Source: Hyphomicrobiales bacterium | GTDB taxonomy: Bacteria; Pseudomonadota; Alphaproteobacteria; Rhizobiales; Aestuariivirgaceae | Direction of reading: 5' to 3' | DNA length: 64,000 nucleotides | Assembly (NCBI GenBank): GCA_025359215.1 | Contig: JANYHE010000136.1 | Coordinates: forward strand, 1 to 64,000 | Made by a program: the position numbers and the translations under genes | Shown: piece by piece, positions 38,538 through 47,281 of the stretch | Layout of the letters: the number at the start of each line of letters is the position of its first letter | Position numbering within the stretch: the stretch's first letter is position 1 | Notes under the pieces: model-generated | Seen by the model: the letters and a program-made list of their open reading frames with translations, nothing else | Told to the model about the DNA's origin: nothing | The model's database searches: none

Positions 38538-40040
38538 TCACGTTGAAGTGTGCTGAGCAGCCTGTCGATTTTCGACTATCTCGATAATGGTATAAAATGT
38601 GACCATCGCGTAACCACAGGCAAAATAGACATAGACCGGAACCATCCAATAATAGCCCTGTTTAACAGAATGCAAAACCAACCCGACAAATATCAAGGCA
38701 AATAGAACTTCAACAATATTTTGAAAATTAAAAGCGCTGCCCTTATAGGCATTCTTTTGCATGACCTTCTTTCCGTCCGCATCAATGTTGAGTTTGGGCG
38801 TTCTCACAAACGGCGTAGTGCGTCCCATAAGTCCCTGTATAACAGCTCGGCCATTGTGAATGCACAGTCCGCTGACAATCAGCATAAACAAAAAAGCCCG
38901 CGACAAAATACTTCCCGTCGATTTTTTGCTGGACTCAAACTGTCCGTAAGCGTGGGCGGTCCAATAGGTAAACATGATGGCGCCAAGGGCAATGGTCATT
39001 AAAATGCTGACGGGCATAAACGCGCGTTCCACATCGGCCCCAAACACCATTGGAAAAATTGCGGCCATACAGCTGAGCACGAGCAAAAACGGAAACACAA
39101 AACTATTTAACATATGAAACGAACCAATGATCTTTGTAAGAATGGGCTCGTTCGATCCCCACAACATATTCAGTGTTTTGCGACCGGTTTCTGCGGCACC
39201 TTTCGTCCAACGGAACTGCTGTGTGCGAATGGCGCTCATTTGTGCAGGCAACTCGGAAGGTGTTGCAATTTCTTCTACAAACAAAAACCGCCAACCCTTG
39301 AGTTGCGCTCTGAAGCTCAAATCAAGATCTTCAGTCAAACAATCATCTTGCCAGCCACCGGCCTCGTCGATGGTTTTGCGGCGCCACATGCCAGCCGTGC
39401 CGTTGAAATTGATGAAACTATGAACGGCTTGCCTGCCACCTTGTTCGACTGAAAAATGGGCATCAATGGCAAAAGACAACAACTTAGTGAGAAGGGAGTA
39501 TTCTTCGTTCAGATGCTCCCAGCGGGTTTGCACCATGCCAATTTGAGGGTCATTGAAATAGCCGATAATGTCTTTTATGAATTCTGGCCGCGGCACGAAA
39601 TCGGCATCAAATATGGCTACAAACTCACTGTCATCCAATTGCAGCCCAGCTTGCAAAGCACCTGCTTTATAACCACTGCGATCAACGCGGCGGATGTGAT
39701 TGATTTTAGTTCCTTGCAAAGCCAATTTTGCAATCAGCTTAGCTGCAATTTCACTGGTCTCATCGGTTGAGTCGTCGAGCAACTGAACTGTCAGCAGATC
39801 ACGAGGATAATCGAGCTTGGAAATAGCCGTCAAAAGTCTTTCAATAACATAGCGTTCGTTATAAATTGGAAACTGCATCAACACACGAGGCAACTTACCT
39901 TGCCAAATATGAGTTGGACCGGTTCTTTTTTTATCGCTTTTGCTGCGCAAGTAATAATAGGCAAGCCAGGCCTGCGAAAGCGCAAACAGAACGACGACAA
40001 CTGCCGAAAATAGACTGATCGATTCAACAATAAACTTCAT
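38538..40040 (-). CDS. Membrane glycosyltransferase family 2, cellulose-synthase-like
   Basis: A 500-residue processive-type GT2 enzyme. An N-terminal helix is followed by the catalytic domain with QLLDDSTDET, FDADFVPRPEF (DXD), CLTEDLDLSFRAQLKGW (TED) and QQFRWTKGAAE (QxxRW), then about four C-terminal helices (residues about 305-490). The D,D,D,QxxRW set places it with synthases that extrude beta-linked chains or add sugars to lipids, such as ceramide or diacylglycerol. It opens a minus-strand run with DUF6492, an ABC exporter and the HisD-like gene, divergent from lptF/lptG-like genes. Confidence 0.9.
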   Translation of the reverse strand: MKFIVESISLFSAVVVVLFALSQAWLAYYYLRSKSDKKRTGPTHIWQGKLPRVLMQFPIYNERYVIERLLTAISKLDYPRDLLTVQLLDDSTDETSEIAAKLIAKLALQGTKINHIRRVDRSGYKAGALQAGLQLDDSEFVAIFDADFVPRPEFIKDIIGYFNDPQIGMVQTRWEHLNEEYSLLTKLLSFAIDAHFSVEQGGRQAVHSFINFNGTAGMWRRKTIDEAGGWQDDCLTEDLDLSFRAQLKGWRFLFVEEIATPSELPAQMSAIRTQQFRWTKGAAETGRKTLNMLWGSNEPILTKIIGSFHMLNSFVFPFLLVLSCMAAIFPMVFGADVERAFMPVSILMTIALGAIMFTYWTAHAYGQFESSKKSTGSILSRAFLFMLIVSGLCIHNGRAVIQGLMGRTTPFVRTPKLNIDADGKKVMQKNAYKGSAFNFQNIVEVLFALIFVGLVLHSVKQGYYWMVPVYVYFACGYAMVTFYTIIEIVENRQAAQHTST

Positions 40041-40227
40041 GGATCTATTTAACTTGCGGCGCTAGAGAACGCGAAATGAAAATGAATGTCTCATCGCCCT
40101 CTAAATGTGATTTTGACAACATTGACCCCCAAACTGACAATTCTCAGATTTACATTTATAACAGCCCGCAATAATGATTTAAGCCTCAACTGTCAAATTA
40201 GCCAAACAGACGTCCAAGGTAAGCTTA

Positions 40228-41373
40228 GTGTCGAAATCAGGGTCTTTCTCAATCGGCAGCTTTTATGTGCTTAGGGCGACATTTGCGCCTATGCGCAATA
40301 CATTTCTATACGTGATCTTAATTCTCGAAATTGTGCGCCTGAAACTGGTTTGGAATCTTGCAGTTCATCAGCCTGATCCTGTCATTACAATCATGAAATA
40401 TCTGGGACAATGGCTGCCATTTTATGTCGGCATGGCACTCCAAATATCCCTAGCGGTTGGATTAATGTTCGGGCTTGCAAAAATTATCCGCAGCCGGGAA
40501 CTTGATGCCTTTCATGCTTTGGGTTTCAGCTGGCTGCAGCTTCTCACTCCCGTTTTTACGCTGACGACTCTGATTATGGTTCTCGAACTCTTGATTGTCG
40601 GATGGCTGCAACCCTTGGCGCTCTATTATTCAAAAGTCTTTGTTCACGATATTGAACAGTCTTCCGCCTTGATGACAGATGGCCGGGATTTATTCACCGT
40701 CGACGGCGACAGGACAATTCTACTCGATAAAATATCAAGAGATGGAAAATTATTTTCTCGCGTCTTTATTTACCAGACCTATCCTGATGATAAATCCGTA
40801 ACGACTGCCGGCAGTGACGGAAAACTGGTAGGAGCTGGTGATCTTTCCAACCAGTCTTATGTTGTAAATTCAGTCGACGTGATGGAAGTTCTTTACCAAC
40901 ACTCTTCGCCCATTCCAAAATCCTATTCGGTCACGCGGTCCTACAAAGTTCAAGGACCATTGAAGGAAGTGAACAATCACATGTTCCGTCCGCGCGGTGC
41001 AAGTGAATATGAATGGACTTTGAAGGAATTGATATCAAACGACAGCGGTCTTTTAGCATCGGTCGGCGCCATCCAAAAAAACGCTGAGTTTAATTATCGT
41101 CTGGCGCAATTGTTTTTCATATTGCTTTTGCCATTTATCGCGTTGGTGGTTATCGTAGAGCCACAGCGCAATCCAGGGCCCTTGCGCTTTTTGGTCGGTT
41201 TGCTGATCGTTTTGGGCTTTAATCAGTATCTCAGCATGGCAACTTCGTTTTCGCGCGGAAATATCTTACCGCCCTATCTCACACTTTGGCTGCCCCTCGG
41301 CGCTTTGGCGTCAATCGTTTTGGTCCAGTTCTGGCGCAAAACCAGCCTGCCAGCTTTCCAAACTGCACGTTGA
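40228..41373 (+). CDS. lptF: LptF-like LPS/lipid export permease
   Basis: A 381-residue YjgP/YjgQ-family protein: helices at the N-terminus (about 15-125), a periplasmic beta-jellyroll (about 130-260) with the FRPRGASEYEWTLKEL linker, and C-terminal helices (about 290-370). LptF works with LptG and LptB to pull LPS from the inner membrane. The start is GTG at 40228, after a 187-base intergenic region shared with the divergent GT2 gene. Sequence is less typical than that of housekeeping LptF, so a second, specialised pair is possible. Confidence 0.8.
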   Translation: MSKSGSFSIGSFYVLRATFAPMRNTFLYVILILEIVRLKLVWNLAVHQPDPVITIMKYLGQWLPFYVGMALQISLAVGLMFGLAKIIRSRELDAFHALGFSWLQLLTPVFTLTTLIMVLELLIVGWLQPLALYYSKVFVHDIEQSSALMTDGRDLFTVDGDRTILLDKISRDGKLFSRVFIYQTYPDDKSVTTAGSDGKLVGAGDLSNQSYVVNSVDVMEVLYQHSSPIPKSYSVTRSYKVQGPLKEVNNHMFRPRGASEYEWTLKELISNDSGLLASVGAIQKNAEFNYRLAQLFFILLLPFIALVVIVEPQRNPGPLRFLVGLLIVLGFNQYLSMATSFSRGNILPPYLTLWLPLGALASIVLVQFWRKTSLPAFQTAR

Positions 41374-41489
41374 TGTGATGATAGCTCAGCAACAAAGCTA
41401 TGGCTGGATCAGTTTTGGCTTCAATTTTTCAATAGCAAGCTACAGGCCGCTTGGGTTAGTACAGGCTTTCGTGAGGAACTTCTTTATTC

Positions 41490-42689
41490 GTGTTTAAAAT
41501 TGTCGATCGTTATGTTTTGCGCCAGATTTTGGTGCCCCTCGGGTCTGCTTTGCTGATCAGCTTGCTTATGCTTTTGGCGGGTCGCATGCTCGGCTTCCTG
41601 GATGTAACACTCGGTAAAAAGAATTCTTTCACTGCAGTGTTCAAAATGTTGGCCTATCTTACGCCAAATTATTTGGGCTTGGCGGTTCCCGCAGCGCTCT
41701 ACCTCGGAATTCTATTTGCCTTTAACCGCATGTCAAAAACTCATGAGGTTGAGGCTATGCTAGCCTCTGGCATAGGGCTCAATCGTTTGTTCCGGCCAGT
41801 ATTATTGCTGTCGGGTGTGTTGATGTTCTGCAATTTGGTGGCCATTGGCTGGATGCAGCCCTACGGCCGTTATGCCTATCGATCTGTGATCTATAGTCTC
41901 ACAAATGTTGAGGTGTTTGATCTTGCGAAGGAAGGCATCTTTATGAAAGCAGGAAATCGCACCTTTATTGTTGATCACCTTAACCAATCTGAAAATAAGT
42001 TTGATCATCTGTTTATTTTTCAAGATAGCGGCATGGCCAAAGGGTCAGAAACGATCACTGCAAACACGGGGCGTCTGATCAATGCCAACGGACAAACTGC
42101 ACCCGTGTTACGCATGGAAACCAGCAAGCGATTACGGCTGGATGCTTATCCGGACTATAGCGCAAGCCAATTGCAGCAAAATGCAATCACCGCCGATATT
42201 GCTTCAGCCGATTTTCCATTAGAGCAAGTCGCGGCAAATGTGTTCAGGCCGCGCGGTACCGATGAGAGAGAACTCACAGTGTGGGAACTTTTTAAGCGTC
42301 AAAACGATCCTCCGTCAGGCTCATCTTTAAATTTAATGCAGGCCGAACTTCACAATCGCATTTTAAAGATCATCGCCATCCCCATGCTGGCCATTTTAGC
42401 ACTTCCCTTTGCCTTAAGCCGAGGGCGAAACCCCGATGCCTATCGCTTCGGCATTGCGGTTTTACTTTTGGTGGCCTTTAACGTGGTCATTGAACAAGGC
42501 ACCATAGCAACCAGCTTATCGGGTGTCTCGCCGTGGCTGAGCATGTGGGGCCCCTTTATGGGCTATGCGGGTTTTGCGCTTATGCGCTTCTGGTCGGCCT
42601 GCTTTAAACTGCAAGCCGAAAACACAAGCCCACTGAGTGATCTTGTATCTTGGCTCACAGAAAAAGTGCGGTGGCGGGCCGAAGCCTAA
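41490..42689 (+). CDS. lptG: LptG/LptF-family export permease
   Basis: A 399-residue partner of the preceding permease with the same layout: FKIVDRYVLRQILVPLGSALL at the N-terminus, periplasmic domain, FRPRGTDERELTVWELF linker and C-terminal helices. The matching FRPRG...ELTVWEL/EWTLKEL segments show the two are paralogues. The start is a GTG at 41490; the 116-base gap from lptF contains a small ATAGCT...AGCTAT hairpin. lptD does not follow; instead convergent pckA abuts the stop codon. Confidence 0.82.
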   Translation: MFKIVDRYVLRQILVPLGSALLISLLMLLAGRMLGFLDVTLGKKNSFTAVFKMLAYLTPNYLGLAVPAALYLGILFAFNRMSKTHEVEAMLASGIGLNRLFRPVLLLSGVLMFCNLVAIGWMQPYGRYAYRSVIYSLTNVEVFDLAKEGIFMKAGNRTFIVDHLNQSENKFDHLFIFQDSGMAKGSETITANTGRLINANGQTAPVLRMETSKRLRLDAYPDYSASQLQQNAITADIASADFPLEQVAANVFRPRGTDERELTVWELFKRQNDPPSGSSLNLMQAELHNRILKIIAIPMLAILALPFALSRGRNPDAYRFGIAVLLLVAFNVVIEQGTIATSLSGVSPWLSMWGPFMGYAGFALMRFWSACFKLQAENTSPLSDLVSWLTEKVRWRAEA

Positions 42690-44288
42690 TTATTCCGCAG
42701 CCTGCTGAACGAGAACGGGCCGCTGTGAAAACTTTGCCTGTGCCTGCGCAAACAGCATTACGAGATTCTGGGCAGCTTGATCATAAGCACCTTCATCAGT
42801 CCAGCTTTGGCGCGGATTGAGAACGCTGCTTGCGACGCCTGCCACATGCAGCGGCACTGCAAAGCCAAAATTCTTGTCAATCCGCGTTTCGGCATCATCC
42901 AATACACCTGATAGTGCCGCCTCAAGAAGCTTGCGCGTTGTGGCCAGTGCAATGCGCTTTCCCACACCATAAGCGCCACCAGTCCAACCCGTGTTGAGCA
43001 AGAAGCAACGCGTATTATGCTTGGCCATCAGCTCTTTGAGCATATCGGCATAGGCTTGCGGATGGCGCGGCAGAAATGGTGCGCCAAAACAGGCCGAGAA
43101 TGTCGCTTCGGGAGATTTAACGCCGCGCTCGGTGCCAGCCAGCTTTGCTGTGTAGCCAGCTAAAAATTGTTGCATGGCTTCTTCAGGGTTAAGTTTTGCA
43201 ATCGGGGGCAACACACCAAAAGCATCAGCGGTCAGCATGATAATGGTTTTAGGGGCTGCTCCCATGCGGGTGGGGCTGGCATTGGCAATTGCTGCAAGTG
43301 GATAGGCTGCACGCGTATTTTCGGTCAGGCTTGAATCACTCAAATCAAGCTCACGTGTCGTTGCATCCATCACCACATTTTCAAGCACCGCCCCAAACTG
43401 GTGTGCCGCTTTGAAAATTTCAGGCTCTGCCATTTCTGTGAGATTAATCACCTTGGCATAACACCCATTTTCAATATTGAAAACGCCGTTTTCGCCCCAA
43501 CCATGCTCATCATCGCCAATCAATGTGCGTGTTGGATCAGCAGAGAGTGTAGTTTTTCCAGTGCCAGAAAGGCCAAAGAATATCGTAGTATCACCTTCCG
43601 CACCAATATTGGCCGAGCAATGCATGGGCAGCACTCCAGCGGCAGGCAGCATGTAGTTCAAAACTGTGAAGACCGCCTTTTTCATTTCGCCAGCGTATAA
43701 CGTGCCACCAATCAAAACCAGATTGTTGCGAAGATCAAAGGCAATCACCGTGCCACTATTGGTGCCATGACGGGCAGGGTCTGCTGTGAAGCTTGGTAAG
43801 TTGATAATAGTCAGTTCAGCCGAAAATGCGGCATGAGCGGCGATCGGCTTCAAAAGATGGCGCATGAACAATGCATGCCATGCATGTTCGGTAATCAACC
43901 GCGTTGGCAACACATGGCCTTCATCGGCGCAAGCCTCAAGATCTTGCACAAATAACGCCTTCATGCGCGCATGAATCATAAAGTCAGCTTTTAAGGCCTC
44001 AAAGTGAGCCCGGCTCATGGGTTGATTATTATCCCACCAAACGCTGTGGCTGGTGGCTTCATCCAGCACAATGAATTTATCTTTGGGGCTACGGCCGGTG
44101 TGCGTGCCAGTCTGGGCCACAACTGCGCCACCTTCTGCAACTTGCACCTCACCGCCTGCAATGGCGGCCTGATAAAGCACAGCCTCATTATCATTCCAAG
44201 AAAGCGAGCGCATCCAACGCAAGCCCAACTGGGCCAACTCCACTTGAATGAGGGGGGTGTGCAATGATGGTTCAGGCATAGCGTTCAT
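42690..44288 (-). CDS. pckA: Phosphoenolpyruvate carboxykinase (ATP)
   Basis: A 532-residue enzyme converting oxaloacetate and ATP to PEP and CO2, the first step of gluconeogenesis. Visible are [26 protein letters not shown] (kinase loop), [24 protein letters not shown] (metal and PEPCK loop) and [14 protein letters not shown]. The ORF track starts ten codons earlier; the ATG at 44286-44288 with GGAG ten bases upstream is preferred. A palindrome sits 45 bases before the start. Its stop abuts the lptG-like gene. Confidence 0.97.
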   Translation of the reverse strand: MNAMPEPSLHTPLIQVELAQLGLRWMRSLSWNDNEAVLYQAAIAGGEVQVAEGGAVVAQTGTHTGRSPKDKFIVLDEATSHSVWWDNNQPMSRAHFEALKADFMIHARMKALFVQDLEACADEGHVLPTRLITEHAWHALFMRHLLKPIAAHAAFSAELTIINLPSFTADPARHGTNSGTVIAFDLRNNLVLIGGTLYAGEMKKAVFTVLNYMLPAAGVLPMHCSANIGAEGDTTIFFGLSGTGKTTLSADPTRTLIGDDEHGWGENGVFNIENGCYAKVINLTEMAEPEIFKAAHQFGAVLENVVMDATTRELDLSDSSLTENTRAAYPLAAIANASPTRMGAAPKTIIMLTADAFGVLPPIAKLNPEEAMQQFLAGYTAKLAGTERGVKSPEATFSACFGAPFLPRHPQAYADMLKELMAKHNTRCFLLNTGWTGGAYGVGKRIALATTRKLLEAALSGVLDDAETRIDKNFGFAVPLHVAGVASSVLNPRQSWTDEGAYDQAAQNLVMLFAQAQAKFSQRPVLVQQAAE

Positions 44289-44332
44289 GGTGGTTTCTCC
44301 AGCGATGAAGGCCACCATGATGGTTTTTCAAA

Positions 44333-44358
44333 ATGATGTAAAGATGTATTTACATCAT
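44333..44358. promoter_or_regulatory. Perfect palindrome upstream of pckA, candidate operator
   Basis: ATGATGTAAA-GATGTA-TTTACATCAT has perfect 10-bp arms and lies 45-70 bases upstream of the pckA start. A related, weaker repeat, TGATGCATTAACATCA, lies at about 44387-44402. Two similar palindromes spaced about 50 bases suggest a dimeric regulator such as a LacI- or GntR-type protein. Sinorhizobium pckA is controlled by the LacI-type PckR; whether this is its site is untested. Confidence 0.6.
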
Positions 44359-44403
44359 AAATTAATGTGATCGTACCTTATTTTTTGATGCATTAACATC
44401 ATA

Positions 44404-45222
44404 TTAAATCCGATAGAAGCGCTGAGCTGTTTTCCCAAAAACCTGGCTCCCGTCATCACCCCCTAGAATATCCACTGCAGCCTGGTGCCAAGTCTCAAAA
44501 CTGCCATTCAACTCCAAAACCGGCCAATCCGATCCCCACATCACGCGCTCAGCCCCAAAACACGAAATAATATGATCAACATAAGGTTTTAAGGTAGCCA
44601 CATCCCACCCCGGCAATGCTTCGGTCACCAGTCCTGAAACTTTGCAAAAGACTGCAGTTGTCGCCGCAATCTTGGCCACGCCTTTGGCCCAATCCTCAAA
44701 TTCATCACTCCTAATTTTGGGCTTCATGCAGTGATCTACCACAATCCGCATTTTTGGATAGCGATCAAACAACCTTTGGAAGGGCTCAATGTGGAGCGGA
44801 AACCCGAGTGCATCAAAGCTGAGATCAAGATCAACAATTGCGTCAAAGGCCCATTTCACATCATTTCTGTGCATCCACTCAGCATCTGGCAAATCTTGAA
44901 TCATCGGCCTCACGCCGGAAAATTTCGGGTGCTTGGCCAGCCTTTCAAGGTGGGAGAGATCGCCACGGTTTTCAAAATCCACCCAGCCTACAACTTTGGC
45001 CACAAAATCCGTCGCATCAGCCACACCCAGCATATATTCTGTCTCATGAAGTGTGGGTGCCGCCTGCACCAGCACCGTGCGATCAATGCCAAAAGCTTTG
45101 AGATGTGGCTCCAGATGAATTGGCAAAAACGGCTGGCGCAAATGCTCCAAACCAGATCCGGCCATCCAGCCATAGTCACCCCGCGCCGGATTCCAGAAAT
45201 GCTGATGTGCATCGATTTTCAT
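44404..45222 (-). CDS. Amidohydrolase, probable sugar lactonase (fuconolactonase-like)
   Basis: A 272-residue metal-dependent hydrolase of the amidohydrolase-2 family. It starts MKIDAHQHFWNP (HxH metal site) and has the late VMWGSDWPVLEL (metal Asp) with IVVDHCMKP in the middle. L-fucono-1,5-lactonase and related sugar lactonases share this pattern. The ORF track begins 33 codons earlier, but MKIDAHQHFW is the family start. It is divergent from a UxaA/GarD-type dehydratase with an 83-base promoter region, suggesting the same sugar-acid pathway. Confidence 0.8.
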   Translation of the reverse strand: MKIDAHQHFWNPARGDYGWMAGSGLEHLRQPFLPIHLEPHLKAFGIDRTVLVQAAPTLHETEYMLGVADATDFVAKVVGWVDFENRGDLSHLERLAKHPKFSGVRPMIQDLPDAEWMHRNDVKWAFDAIVDLDLSFDALGFPLHIEPFQRLFDRYPKMRIVVDHCMKPKIRSDEFEDWAKGVAKIAATTAVFCKVSGLVTEALPGWDVATLKPYVDHIISCFGAERVMWGSDWPVLELNGSFETWHQAAVDILGGDDGSQVFGKTAQRFYRI

Positions 45223-45305
45223 TGTGGCTGGTTCCCTTTCATATCTGTTGTCTCGAAACACTAACACGCCTAAGAAATTACGTATCATCAACGAGAATAC
45301 ACACC

Positions 45306-46826
45306 ATGACAGCCCCTGCAATGCTCCGCCTGAACGCCCTTGATAATATTTTTGTCAGCACCCGCATTGTCGAAAAGGGTGAAATGACCTCCGAAAACAT
45401 CACAACAACAGCCCGCATCATGCGCGGCCATAAAATGGCCAACGCACCAATTGCCAAGGGCACACCCATCCGCAAATTTGGCCAGATCATTGGCTTTGCT
45501 AAATCAGATATTGCGGCTGGTGAGTGGGTGCATGAACACAATGTTGAAATGGGCGCTCTCACCCATGATTATGCATTTGCGCAAGGGGCCACTCCCGTTG
45601 CCATGCTTGCCGAAAAAGAGCGCGCCACCTTTCAAGGCTTCCGCCGCAAAAATGGCAAGGTGGGCACCCGCAATTACATTGGCATTATGACATCGGTCAA
45701 TTGCTCAGCCACGGTTGCCACTTTCATTGCCCAAGAAATCAATCGTTCCGGCATTCTTAAAGATTATCCCAACATCGATGGTGTGGTGGCGTTGACCCAA
45801 GATAATGGCTGCGTGATTGATTATCGCGGTGTGATTTTTGATATCTTCAAACGCACCGCCTGGGGCTATGCCACCAATCCCAATATGGGGGGCGTGATGA
45901 TGGTGGGCCTCGGCTGTGAAGGCTTCCAAATTCCACGGTTTAAAGAAGCTTATAATGTTGAAGAAGGGGAATTCTTCCGCAGCATGACTATTCAAGAAAC
46001 CGGCGGCACGCGCAAAACTGTGGCCGCAGGTGTTGCAGCCGTGCGCGCCATGCTGCCTGCTGTGAATGCACAAAAGCGCGAAACCTGCTCTGCATCAGAA
46101 TTGATTTTGGCTCTGCAATGCGGCGGCTCTGATGGGTATTCCGGCATCACCGCAAACCCGGCCTTAGGTGTAGCCGTTGATATTCTGGTGCGCCACGGTG
46201 GCACGGCCATTCTATCTGAAACGCCAGAAATTTATGGCGCTGAACATTTGCTCACCAGACGTGCAGCCACCAAGGATGTGGGCGAAAAGCTGGTTGAAAT
46301 CATAAAGTGGTGGGAAGATTATACCGCGCGCAACAAAATGGAAATGAACAACAACCCATCGCCGGGCAACAAGTTGGGTGGCCTCACCACCATTCTCGAA
46401 AAATCATTAGGTGCAGCTGCCAAAGGCGGCACCACACCCATGAATGCTGTTTATCGCTATGCCGAACAGGTAACAGCAAAGGGCTTCGTGTTCATGGACA
46501 CACCGGGCTATGATCCCGTTTCTGCCACGGGCCAAGTGGCAGGCGGAGCTAACATCATGTGCTTTACCACAGGCCGTGGCTCTGCCTATGGCAACAAACC
46601 CTGCCCCTCCATCAAGCTTGCCACCAATTCCGATATTTATCGCCGCATGGAAGAAGATATGGACATCAATTGCGGCGATATCATTGATGGCGTTTCACTG
46701 GAAACCAAAGGCCAAGAAATTTTTGAAATGATCTTGCGCACAGCATCGGGCGAAAAGACAAAATCAGAAGCGCTGGGCTATGGCGAAAATGAATATGTGC
46801 CGTGGTTCGTCGGCGCGGTGATGTAA
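45306..46826 (+). CDS. UxaA/GarD-family sugar-acid dehydratase
   Basis: A 506-residue full-length enzyme: an N-terminal SAF domain (about 8-100) and the C-terminal UxaA/GarD catalytic domain with KVGTRNYIGIMTSVNCSA, ALTQDNGC, MVGLGCEGFQ, LQCGGSDGYSGITANPALG and NIMCFTTGRGSAYG. Altronate, galactarate or similar aldonate/aldarate is dehydrated to a 2-keto-3-deoxy acid using iron; the cysteines and conserved blocks are intact. Which substrate cannot be told. The ORF track extends 67 codons upstream into the divergent lactonase gene, so ATG at 45306 is taken. Confidence 0.88.
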   Translation: MTAPAMLRLNALDNIFVSTRIVEKGEMTSENITTTARIMRGHKMANAPIAKGTPIRKFGQIIGFAKSDIAAGEWVHEHNVEMGALTHDYAFAQGATPVAMLAEKERATFQGFRRKNGKVGTRNYIGIMTSVNCSATVATFIAQEINRSGILKDYPNIDGVVALTQDNGCVIDYRGVIFDIFKRTAWGYATNPNMGGVMMVGLGCEGFQIPRFKEAYNVEEGEFFRSMTIQETGGTRKTVAAGVAAVRAMLPAVNAQKRETCSASELILALQCGGSDGYSGITANPALGVAVDILVRHGGTAILSETPEIYGAEHLLTRRAATKDVGEKLVEIIKWWEDYTARNKMEMNNNPSPGNKLGGLTTILEKSLGAAAKGGTTPMNAVYRYAEQVTAKGFVFMDTPGYDPVSATGQVAGGANIMCFTTGRGSAYGNKPCPSIKLATNSDIYRRMEEDMDINCGDIIDGVSLETKGQEIFEMILRTASGEKTKSEALGYGENEYVPWFVGAVM

Positions 46827-46828
46827 AT

Positions 46829-47281
46829 CTATAGATTCTCGAGGTGAGGCGTATAAGCATAATCCGGGGCCAATGGTTTCGTTGGTAAAGTTGATTGATC
46901 AACATCCGACACATAAACCCGGTCATCGCGGTCAAGCTCTTTGCCTGAAGCATCAAGCAAGCGAATGGTCACATTATATTCGCCGCCTTTTTTGAACCCT
47001 AACAACGGATCGCTTTGCAGTTTGTAAGTGAGCTTACCCTCCATTGCGGGCTGCGTCACAATCTGGCGCACTTTTTGACCGGGCAAATCAAATTGCGCTT
47101 CCACAGTGCTGCCTGCTGGCAAAGGATATTTTTGCTGGGCAATCACAATCATTGAGGCTTGGGAATAGCGATAATTAAAAGTGATGCCACCGCCCGCAAT
47201 TTTCAAATAATCCTTGGGGCTGCCATCATCGCCACAGGCCGACAGAACCACACAGATCAATGCCAAAAAATATTTACTCAT
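46829..47281 (-). CDS. Putative lipoprotein, unknown function
   Basis: A 150-residue protein with a lipoprotein signal (MSKYFLALICVVLSAC, lipobox LSAC at residue 16) and no other family recognised. The rest reads as mostly beta strands: GGGITFNYRYSQASMIVIAQ, KLTYKLQSDPLLGF and GEYNVTIRLLDASGK. It overlaps the LivH-like permease gene by ATGA, so the two are translated together, and its stop is three bases from that of the convergent dehydratase. Confidence 0.7.
   Translation of the reverse strand: MSKYFLALICVVLSACGDDGSPKDYLKIAGGGITFNYRYSQASMIVIAQQKYPLPAGSTVEAQFDLPGQKVRQIVTQPAMEGKLTYKLQSDPLLGFKKGGEYNVTIRLLDASGKELDRDDRVYVSDVDQSTLPTKPLAPDYAYTPHLENL

Noticed and set aside
45105-45305. Upstream extension of the UxaA/GarD-type gene
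   Set aside because: It runs through the divergent lactonase gene; SAF-domain sequence begins after 45306.
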